Source of the DNA: Verrucomicrobiaceae bacterium
Lineage (GTDB): Bacteria; Verrucomicrobiota; Verrucomicrobiia; Verrucomicrobiales; Verrucomicrobiaceae
Length of the DNA: 64,000 nt
Direction of reading: 5' to 3'
NCBI GenBank assembly: GCA_027490195.1
Contig: JAIXYN010000077.1
Span: forward strand, 1 to 64,000
The position numbers were made by a program, and so were the translations under genes. Positions within the stretch are counted from its first letter, which is position 1. Each line of letters begins with the position of its first letter. Of this stretch, positions 1 to 5,864 are shown in pieces. The notes beneath the pieces were generated by a model that was not told the DNA's origin, made no database searches, and saw only the letters and a list, made by a program, of their open reading frames with translations.

Positions 1-66
1 AATCAACCCGAGAAAAAACAGGACTAGCTAGCAGGCGCTACAAACAGCGATTTGGATTCATTCGGG

Positions 67-213
67 TCACTGATCCGGTGCCGTCATCGGAAAATCCGCA
101 CTCGGCGCAGGCTGCCCGGCCATGATCGTTTTCATCTTGGCAATCAGATCAGGATGCTCCGCCGCAAATTCCCGGCTCTCAGCAGGCTCCTTCGGGAAAA
201 ACATGAGAGGCAT
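67..213 (-). pseudogene. C-terminal remnant of a sulfatase
   Basis: Reading the minus strand from 213 to the TGA at 67-69 gives about 48 residues that begin MPLMFFPKEPAESREFAAEH and finish PSADFPMTAPDQ. The order matches the tail of type I (formylglycine) sulfatases: a 'DP.E..nlA.ehPdl..kmk' helix followed by a 'S..FP' end. The frame is closed upstream by a stop at 244-246, so the catalytic domain with the C/S-x-P-x-R motif is absent. It looks like a gene remnant rather than a working gene. Family assignment is from memory of sulfatase C-termini and is moderately sure; a random reading frame is the alternative. Confidence 0.5.
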
Positions 214-246
214 TATGCGGGCATTGCCTGACGTGAAACATTGTCA

Positions 247-830
247 GTCAAAGCTAAATTGAGGTTGAGACGCAAGCGGATGAGGCGCGTGAGTGCGATG
301 AGGCTTATCAAGGTGTCAGGCGCATTGATTTCCCAAGAGGGTGCCAGGGACCGCTTGGCGGGTGGGCAGCCGATCAGGCTTCACGCCGCGAACGTTTGCG
401 CGCCTGGCGAAAGGCTGGGCTGGCTGAGCCATGCCCACTCAGCCGTCGCTGAAGCCCATGGTGTAGGAATAGGAGGCCGTCGGTGAAACGGATTGGAGGT
501 GTGTGGTTTGCGATGGTGCTGGGTGAAGGGCTTTTTCCCAGACCTTGCTTTGATCAGCGTTTTGCTGAGATTTGTCGTAGGAAAATAAATCGGCTTGCTG
601 AATCTTGTGAAAGTCGTTACCTATGGACAGCGTTTGAGTCCATGGCTCCGCCAGCGGCTTTCTACTGAAAGCGCCTTTTTTCTGACTTTCCCTGCATGAT
701 TTTTTCTTTGTCGCGTCCACACACCCCGTATGATCGGGAGAGGGCTGGCGCGTGCATGTCGGAGTCGAGTCCGTGCTGATATGATTTTTTCAGCGCGCCT
801 TTCCCAAACCCTTTTCCAGGTGCCTGCCAC
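247..830. other. gene-poor stretch upstream of infC
   Basis: No reading frame here resembles a known family. A minus-strand frame (720 to 439, 93 codons) is open and ends at a perfect 7-bp hairpin, GGCTGAG (422-428) / CTCAGCC (438-444), but there is no T-run after it and the translation is unrecognised. A plus-strand frame covers 241-486 and is also unrecognised. No tRNA, tmRNA or RNase P signature was seen. The last ~100 nt must contain the infC promoter and leader; I could not identify convincing -35/-10 elements. thrS, the usual upstream neighbour of infC, is not present. Confidence 0.4.
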
Positions 831-858
831 ATGGCGGCCTGGAGTTTTGAACACACCC

Positions 859-872
859 GGAGGTATCCTATA
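859..872 (+). promoter_or_regulatory. strong Shine-Dalgarno and AUA start of infC
   Basis: GGAGG lies at 859-863, six bases before an ATA codon at 870-872 that is in frame with IF3. The only upstream in-frame ATG (831) has just a weak AGG 10 nt before it, and translation from it would run through this ribosome-binding site. Non-AUG initiators at infC are known in other bacteria (AUU in E. coli), where IF3 discriminates against its own start codon and so regulates itself. That AUA is the start here is inference. Confidence 0.6.
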
Positions 873-1892
873 AGCAATCCATTCCAGCAGTTGAGCGGCG
901 GCAATTTTGCGCCACGTCCCCAGCAAAACCAAGGCACAGGCGGCCCACCGAGGCCTGCGGGTCCCGCCAATTCAGCGCCCGGACCAGCCGCAGGACCGCG
1001 CCCAGCGGGACCTGCCGGACCTGCGCAGGGAGCCCCAAGGCCAGCAGGACCTTCAGGACCGGCCCGCCCGGCGGGAGGTTACCAAGGATCCAGTGGTGCG
1101 TTTCGTCCCGGTGGTGGTGGCAACCGTCCCGGTGGACGGGACCGCCCGAATGGTCGTTTTGTGGATCAAACCCGCATCAATGAGCGCATCCGTGCGCCGA
1201 AGGTGCGTGTGGTCGAAGAAGATGGCCAGCATCAGCTTGGCGTCCTCCCGACTGCGCAGGCCATTCGCATCGCCAAAGAGCGTGGACTGGACTTGGTGGA
1301 AGTGGCTCCGAACGCGGACCCGCCAGTGTGCAAGATTGTCAATTACGGCAAGTACAAGTACATCCAGGAGAAGCACAAGAAGGAGGCCCACAAGCATCAG
1401 AAGGGCGGCAAGGTGAAGGAAATGAAATTCCGCATCGGCATCGACCCGCATGATTACTTGATCAAGATCACGCATGCGGAAGACTTCCTAGCGGAAGGCC
1501 ACAAGGTGCGCATCCAGTTGCAGTTCCGTGGCCGTCAGATGGCGCATCAGGAGCTGGGTCACCTGCTGGCCAAAAAGATCAAGGCCGACCTGCTGACCAT
1601 GGGGCACGTGGATCAGGATCCGCGTATGGCGGGCCGTAACATCAACATGCAGCTCAGTCCGCTGCCGGAACGTCAGCGCCAGCGCAAGTTCAAGACGCAC
1701 CTCAAAGGCGTCACGGAACATAAGGACATCGTCCACCACGAAGAGGGGCATGATCCGCGCGAGGACAAGCATGATGAGCACGATGACCACCATGATGATC
1801 ATCATGACGAGGCCAACCACGCGGAGCCGGCTCCTGCGGCTGAGGCCCCGCCAGCAAAGGCCGAAGCGCCGCCGCCTCCTGCGGCTGAATAA
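870..1892 (+). CDS. infC: translation initiation factor IF-3 with long low-complexity extensions
   Basis: IF3 binds the 30S subunit, prevents premature 50S joining and proofreads the start codon. With the AUA start at 870 the protein has 340 residues, against about 180 usually. Counting from the alternative ATG at 831, residues 24-108 are a Pro/Gly/Ala-rich arm with repeated RPAGP/GPAGPA units; residues ~112-288 are the IF3 core, starting VDQTRINERIRAPKVRVV and containing KERGLDLVEVAP and QFRGRQMAHQELG; residues 289-353 are a His/Asp/Glu tail followed by Ala/Pro repeats. The core is complete, so the gene should be functional. It is followed by its own terminator rather than by rpmI-rplT. Family is certain; the start is open. 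Confidence 0.95.
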   Translation: MSNPFQQLSGGNFAPRPQQNQGTGGPPRPAGPANSAPGPAAGPRPAGPAGPAQGAPRPAGPSGPARPAGGYQGSSGAFRPGGGGNRPGGRDRPNGRFVDQTRINERIRAPKVRVVEEDGQHQLGVLPTAQAIRIAKERGLDLVEVAPNADPPVCKIVNYGKYKYIQEKHKKEAHKHQKGGKVKEMKFRIGIDPHDYLIKITHAEDFLAEGHKVRIQLQFRGRQMAHQELGHLLAKKIKADLLTMGHVDQDPRMAGRNINMQLSPLPERQRQRKFKTHLKGVTEHKDIVHHEEGHDPREDKHDEHDDHHDDHHDEANHAEPAPAAEAPPAKAEAPPPPAAE

Positions 1893-1910
1893 CAACTCCA
1901 AAGTACCACG

Positions 1911-1940
1911 AAGGGCAGGATTCACTTCCTGCCCTTTTTA
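1911..1940 (+). terminator. Rho-independent terminator of infC
   Basis: AAGGGCAGGA (1911-1920) and TCCTGCCCTT (1927-1936) form a perfect 10-bp stem with a 6-nt loop, followed by further Ts. It lies 18 nt after the infC stop and is the clearest intrinsic terminator in the window. Confidence 0.85.
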
Positions 1941-1944
1941 TTGT

Positions 1945-2113
1945 TAGACCAAGTCTCAAAAATCTTGTCCGATTGCCCGGACGGCGGAGCGGCCCCATGG
2001 GCTGCGTTGGTCGTTTGCCTGTTATTGTTCAATAGCAGGCGGCTCTCCCGCCTTGCCACTGGGGCCGCTGCGCTCGCCGATTCAATAGGACAATCTTTTC
2101 GAGAACTGGTCTA
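1945..2113. repeat. large imperfect palindrome (MITE- or REP-like)
   Basis: The ends are TAGACCA (1945-1951) and TGGTCTA (2107-2113), exact inverted copies. The arms pair over about 55 bases with a few mismatches and short gaps, including GAGCGGCCCCA near 1987-1997 against its complement near 2060-2070. An inner hairpin pairs GCCTGTTATT with AATAGCAGGC (one mismatch) in the centre. The whole could fold into one long cruciform. The right end contains the TAG stop codon of rpe (2111-2113). No transposase is encoded. It could be a non-autonomous mobile repeat or a bidirectional terminator; no T-run is present. Confidence 0.7.
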
Positions 2114-2785
2114 GGCCACGGAGGCTGCGAGATCGCGCATCGACTGGTTCATGTCTGGCGGGCCGAAGGAGGAGGTGCCGCAGACGAAGAGGTTTGCGCC
2201 GTGCTGTTTGGCAATGGGGGCGGTGTGCGTGTATATGCCGCCATCCACTTCGAGGTGAAATTTCAAACCGTGGGCATCGCGGTAATCACGTGCGGCGGCG
2301 AGCTTTGGCATGGTTTCCTTTTCCATGAACGGCTGGCCGCCGAAGCCTGGAACGACGGTCATGACCAGCAGCAGGTCGATGTCCTGCACGAATGGCAGTG
2401 CGGCTTCAAAGGGGGTGTTGGGGTGCAGTGCGATGCCACAGTGGATTCCTGCTGCGCGGATGCGCTTCAGCGTCTCGGCCACGCCCGTGTCGTAGTTTGC
2501 CTCGACGTGGATCGTGATGTTCTGCGCTCCGGCCTTGATGAAGCGCTCCAGGTAGTGATCCGGGCGGTGGATCATGAGATGCACGTCCAGATACATGTCC
2601 GTGCATTTGCGCACGACCTGCACCATCTGCGGGCCGAAAGAGATGTTGTCCACGAAGTTTCCGTCCATCACATCCAGGTGCAGCCATTGCGCTCCGGCGG
2701 CAGCGGCACGTTTGACCTGGGCGTCGATGTTCGACCAGTCAGAGGCAAGCAGGGAAGGGAGGATGAGGTTGGTCGTGTGATCCAT
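2111..2785 (-). CDS. rpe: ribulose-phosphate 3-epimerase
   Basis: Interconverts D-ribulose 5-phosphate and D-xylulose 5-phosphate in the cytosolic pentose phosphate pathway. The 224-residue protein is the normal size and spans the whole TIM barrel. It starts NLILPSLLASDW; the metal ligands are visible as H36 and D38 (HLDVMDG), H69 (LDVHLM) and D181 (LEVDGG). MTVVPGFGGQPF is the phosphate-binding region. The last codon and stop fall within the terminal sequence of the palindromic repeat, so the C-terminus may have been set by that element. Transcribed towards infC, alone. Upstream SD is only a short AGGG directly before the ATG. Confidence 0.96.
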   Translation of the reverse strand: MDHTTNLILPSLLASDWSNIDAQVKRAAAAGAQWLHLDVMDGNFVDNISFGPQMVQVVRKCTDMYLDVHLMIHRPDHYLERFIKAGAQNITIHVEANYDTGVAETLKRIRAAGIHCGIALHPNTPFEAALPFVQDIDLLLVMTVVPGFGGQPFMEKETMPKLAAARDYRDAHGLKFHLEVDGGIYTHTAPIAKQHGANLFVCGTSSFGPPDMNQSMRDLAASVA

Positions 2786-2854
2786 GCCCTGAGATAAGGT
2801 TCAGGGTTTAAAGTTCAAGGTTTGAGTTGAAGCGGACAGCGTTTATAAGGCGCG

Positions 2855-3412
2855 GTGGACGAGCCCCTGATCATCAATCCCTTCGACGACGAACACTTCA
2901 TGCGCCAGGCGCTGCGCCAGGCGCGCAAGGCGGCGCAGCAGGACGAGGTGCCCATCGGCGCAGTGATCGTGCATCAGGGCGCCATCATTGGCCGTGCATG
3001 GAATCAGGTGGAGACGCTGAAGGACGCCACAGCCCATGCGGAAATGCTCGCATTGACTCAGGCTGAGAGCGCCCTCGGCGACTGGCGGCTCACTGAGTGC
3101 GATCTCTACGTCACCAAAGAGCCCTGCCCGATGTGTGCCGGGGCCATCATGCACTGTCGCGTGCGCCGCGTCATTTTTGGCTGCCCTGATGTCAAAGGCG
3201 GTGCCGCCGGCGGTTTCTGGAACCTGCTGCAGGCTCCGAATCTCAATCACCGCACTGAGATCACCTCTGGTGTGCTGAATGACGACTGCGTGCGCATCCT
3301 CAAGGAATTCTTTGCCGAGGCCCGCCGCCGTCGCGCGGAAGGGCTGGAGCACAAAAAGGGAGCGGCCAAAGAAGCGGCTGACGATGGGGGCCTGGTGTTT
3401 GACGGGCCGTGA
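2855..3412 (+). CDS. tadA: tRNA-specific adenosine deaminase TadA
   Basis: Deaminates adenosine 34 of tRNA-Arg(ACG) to inosine, needed to read CGA/CGC codons. The protein is 185 residues with a GTG start at 2855 preceded by AAGG at 2847-2850. The zinc site is complete: H61-A-E63 (TAHAEML) and P90-C91-x-x-C94 (EPCPMCAGA), with E63 as proton shuttle. VRRVIFGCPDVKGGAAGG is typical of TadA rather than cytidine deaminase. The last ~30 residues are a charged extension of no known role. Divergent from rpe, convergent with the next gene. A guanine-deaminase-like role is the less likely alternative. Confidence 0.93.
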   Translation: MDEPLIINPFDDEHFMRQALRQARKAAQQDEVPIGAVIVHQGAIIGRAWNQVETLKDATAHAEMLALTQAESALGDWRLTECDLYVTKEPCPMCAGAIMHCRVRRVIFGCPDVKGGAAGGFWNLLQAPNLNHRTEITSGVLNDDCVRILKEFFAEARRRRAEGLEHKKGAAKEAADDGGLVFDGP

Positions 3413-3433
3413 GGCAGTCAGGCCTCATTGCCT
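3410..3433. terminator. possible bidirectional terminator between convergent genes
   Basis: TGAGGC (3410-3415, including the tadA stop) and GCCTCA (3422-3427) form a 6-bp stem with a 6-nt loop, followed by a short pyrimidine-rich run. It sits between the convergent tadA and the next minus-strand gene. The stem is short and the T-tract poor, so the call is tentative. Confidence 0.3.
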
Positions 3434-3456
3434 TTCCACGAACTCGGGCACTGCAT

Positions 3457-3873
3457 TTACAGCCTGCCGCCGGTGATCCGCACCTGATTGAAGTCGAGCG
3501 CTTCAAAGCTCTGGTAGTCCGCATCAAAGGTCAGCACTGCCTTGCCGCCTTTTTTCGTTAGAACGACAGTGTGCGGATCTTTGACGGTGAATTTGGCGAC
3601 AAAATGAGGGTGCCGGAAAGTGCCGTCGGCCATGAAGATGCACTCGCGATCTGGCACGCCGGCGCTCACATTGCGCCAGGACCATTTCGTGCCGATCAGA
3701 AACGTGCGGACGTCCATCGTCGTGCCGCCCGGCTTCACTGGCAGCGGCTGTTCGTTTTTGGGTGGCACTGGGGAAATCCCCGCACTTGATTTCTTTGGCT
3801 CCTTCGGCTCGGCGGGTTCTGCCAGAGAGAAGGACACGGAAATCAAGAGTGCGGGCAGCAGGATGGCTTTCAT
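3457..3873 (-). CDS. small secreted protein of unknown function
   Basis: A 138-residue protein with a clear signal peptide (MKAILLPALLISVSFSLA, Ala-x-Glu cleavage region) and then a Pro/Lys/Glu-rich linker to about residue 45. The rest is a compact domain with FLIGTKWSWRN, an 'F.aDGTFRHP' strand and FEALDFNQVRI at the end. The pattern of short strands around 'W.W' and 'DG' resembles small lipocalin- or META-like beta proteins seen in Verrucomicrobia, but I cannot name the family. Probably periplasmic. Same strand as the next gene, 59 nt apart, so they may be co-transcribed. Confidence 0.7.
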   Translation of the reverse strand: MKAILLPALLISVSFSLAEPAEPKEPKKSSAGISPVPPKNEQPLPVKPGGTTMDVRTFLIGTKWSWRNVSAGVPDRECIFMADGTFRHPHFVAKFTVKDPHTVVLTKKGGKAVLTFDADYQSFEALDFNQVRITGGRL

Positions 3874-3932
3874 GGCAGGAAAGCCTTGAGCATTCGCTGC
3901 AAAACTTAGCTGTCGAGCCCAAAACTTGGGTC

Positions 3933-4556
3933 TTACGGTTCTCCTGCGAAGGTGGCAACCACGCGTGGCTCGGCGTCAGCTTTGATCGAGAAGATTTCGC
4001 AGCTCGCAGCATAGGCATCGGTGGCGTAGCGCTCGGCGAGATCGGCGGCAAATTCATCGAGGAGTTCGGCCTTGGCGGGGAAGATGTAAAGGGAGTGGCG
4101 GTCAGGTGTGACGACCCAGATCTCCTGGCCAAACAGTTCCGCGAATATCTTGGGAAGTGAGGGGGCGATGAGCAGTGTGGCGTAGAGCGGGGATTCGCCG
4201 CGATAGACCGCGTAGGCGATCCTGCCGTCTTCGCCTTTGATGAGTTCTGGCTTGAGCTGCAGGAGGCGTTTATCAGCGGCGGTCTTGGCGCGGGCGGCGA
4301 AGGATTCCACGCTGAGACCGAGTTTGGTGAAGGTTTCTAACGAGTAGGCTTCGACGCCGCTGATTACTGCGGTGCTCTCACGATAACAGGTGAACACAGT
4401 CTGCTTTGAATTGGGTAAAGTCAGAGAATAGGCCCCGCGCATGGCCTTGGGCTCAGGCATGAGTAGGAGGGATTCGAGTTTGCGATCCGAAGGGGCTGGC
4501 TGCTGGGCGGGCAGGGGATTGACCAAGAGAAGCAGGAGGCAGAAAAGAGAACGCAT
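3933..4556 (-). CDS. secreted protein of unknown function
   Basis: The frame is open as far as 4892, but the start chosen is the ATG at 4554-4556 because it gives a typical signal peptide (MRSLFCLLLLLVNPLPAQQ) and a 207-residue product. The mature part has mixed alpha/beta character with no cysteine motif beyond isolated residues and no membrane segment. Near the middle it reads KGEDGRIAYAVYRGESPLYATLLIA, then FGQEIWVVTPDRHSLYIFPA. I do not recognise the family. Likely periplasmic. It diverges from the str operon, so the 350 nt between them serve both directions. Confidence 0.65.
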   Translation of the reverse strand: MRSLFCLLLLLVNPLPAQQPAPSDRKLESLLLMPEPKAMRGAYSLTLPNSKQTVFTCYRESTAVISGVEAYSLETFTKLGLSVESFAARAKTAADKRLLQLKPELIKGEDGRIAYAVYRGESPLYATLLIAPSLPKIFAELFGQEIWVVTPDRHSLYIFPAKAELLDEFAADLAERYATDAYAASCEIFSIKADAEPRVVATFAGEP

Positions 4557-4906
4557 AGCGGTAGTGTGGCCTAATGTGGCGGTGACGCAAACGCACGCAT
4601 GGCAGCGAAGATTGGTGGGTATGGTGGCATGAGGCGCTGGAAGAACAGTGAATAAGTGAGAGGCAATGTGAATAATTATTTCAAAAAGCTTCAAAAAGAG
4701 CTTGCGGCTACTCTGAGACTCGCCAGAATGCGCGCTCCCAAGGCCCAGCCTCCTCAACGAGACTGGCAAAAATAAAGAACCTCCACGGAGGCTCTTCATT
4801 ATCGGAACCAGAACCGGAAAAGTCTGCGTGTGCTCAATGTGAGCATGGCGCGCTGTCCCCCGGAACTGGCTACGAATTAAGCCAAGGTTCACAGCTCTTT
4901 CACACC
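4557..4906. promoter_or_regulatory. divergent intergenic region, presumed str-operon promoter and leader
   Basis: 350 nt without a convincing gene. There is an AT-rich block at about 4668-4700 (AATAATTATTT followed by two CAAAAAG repeats), the most promoter-like composition nearby, and a small hairpin with CCTCC/GGAGG arms at about 4781-4792. No confident -35/-10 pair was identified. Since a ~15-kb operon starts at 4907, the main promoter is expected here (inference). Confidence 0.4.
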
Positions 4907-5311
4907 ATGCCCACCATCAATCAACTCGTCAGACACGGCCGCAAAGATAAAGCGGTAAAGTCGAAGTCTCCTGCGCTTGCAAAGTGCCCGCAGCGCCGTG
5001 GCGTCTGCCTCCAGGTGATGACCCGCACACCTAAAAAGCCCAACTCCGCTTTGCGTAAGGTGGCCAAGGTGCGTCTGACCAACGGTTTCGAAGTCATCGC
5101 CTACATCGGTGGTGAAGGCCACAATCTCCAGGAACACAGCATTGTGCTGGTGCGTGGCGGACGTGTGAAGGATTTGCCGGGTGTGCGTTACCACATCGTT
5201 CGCGGCACCCTTGACTGCCTTGGCGTTGATGCTCGTCGCCGTGGCCGTTCCAAGTATGGTGCAAAGCGTCCAAAGCCAGGTGCTGCCGCCGCTGCTGCCA
5301 AGAAGAAATAA
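4907..5311 (+). CDS. rpsL: 30S ribosomal protein S12
   Basis: Decoding-centre protein of the small subunit, which contacts helix 44 and monitors codon-anticodon pairing. 134 residues. [19 protein letters not shown] and [13 protein letters not shown], the two loops where streptomycin-resistance changes arise, are both wild-type-like (K in PKKPNS, K in RVKDLPG). The C-terminus ends in an Ala6-Lys3 tail after the usual [10 protein letters not shown]. First gene of the operon, 34 nt before rpsG. Confidence 0.98.
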   Translation: MPTINQLVRHGRKDKAVKSKSPALAKCPQRRGVCLQVMTRTPKKPNSALRKVAKVRLTNGFEVIAYIGGEGHNLQEHSIVLVRGGRVKDLPGVRYHIVRGTLDCLGVDARRRGRSKYGAKRPKPGAAAAAAKKK

Positions 5312-5345
5312 TTTCCGCTGAATTCACTCCTAATTTTCCCACGCC

Positions 5346-5819
5346 ATGGCCCGCAGAAAACGCGTTTATAACAAAGAGGTTCGCAAGGACAGCCGCTACG
5401 ACAGCGAACTCGTTGCCACACTCATCAGCAACATCATGCTTGATGGCAAGAAGTCGCTCGCTGAGCGCATCGTCTATTCCGCCATTGAAGCGCTCAACGA
5501 CAAAACCGACAGCGTCGATCCTTTGGAGCTCTTCAATCGCGCCATTGAGAACACCAAGCCACGTGTCGAAGTCAAAGCTCGTCGTGTGGGTGGTGCCACA
5601 TATCAGGTGCCTCTCGAAGTTTCTCCTCGTCGTCAGGAATCTCTGGCCATGCGCTGGATCGTTGGATACGCCCGTGGCCGCAAAGGTCAGGCGATGCACC
5701 GCGCTCTTGCCAATGAGTTGAAGGATGCCGCACAAGGGCAGGGGAACGCCGTTCGCAAGCGTGACGATGTTCACAAGCAGGCCCAGGCCAACCGCGCCTT
5801 CGCCCACTTCCGCTTCTAA
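5346..5819 (+). CDS. rpsG: 30S ribosomal protein S7
   Basis: Head-assembly protein that binds the 3' major domain of 16S rRNA and lies at the E site. 157 residues, normal size. Typical segments are MARRKRVYNKEVRKDSRY, FNRAIENTKPRVEVKARRVGG, YQVPLEVSPRRQESLAMRWI and, at the C-terminus, DDVHKQAQANRAFAHFRF. In enteric bacteria S7 represses its own operon through the rpsL-rpsG spacer; here that spacer is only 34 nt with no obvious structure, so the same control cannot be claimed. Confidence 0.98.
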   Translation: MARRKRVYNKEVRKDSRYDSELVATLISNIMLDGKKSLAERIVYSAIEALNDKTDSVDPLELFNRAIENTKPRVEVKARRVGGATYQVPLEVSPRRQESLAMRWIVGYARGRKGQAMHRALANELKDAAQGQGNAVRKRDDVHKQAQANRAFAHFRF

Positions 5820-5864
5820 TCGTTTCACTTCACTTTTTCCGTCCACTTTACGTATTTCCGACCC

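Noticed and set aside
439-720. Minus-strand frame of 93 codons ending at a hairpin
   Set aside because: No recognisable family, no RBS and the hairpin lacks a T-run; mentioned only as part of the gene-poor stretch.
1945-2113. Palindrome as a Rho-independent terminator
   Set aside because: No T-run follows either arm, and infC already has a clear terminator at 1911-1940; a repeat element explains the length better.
4557-4892. Longer N-terminus for the minus-strand secreted protein
   Set aside because: The extra 112 residues have no similarity to anything and would bury the clear signal peptide that begins at 4556.
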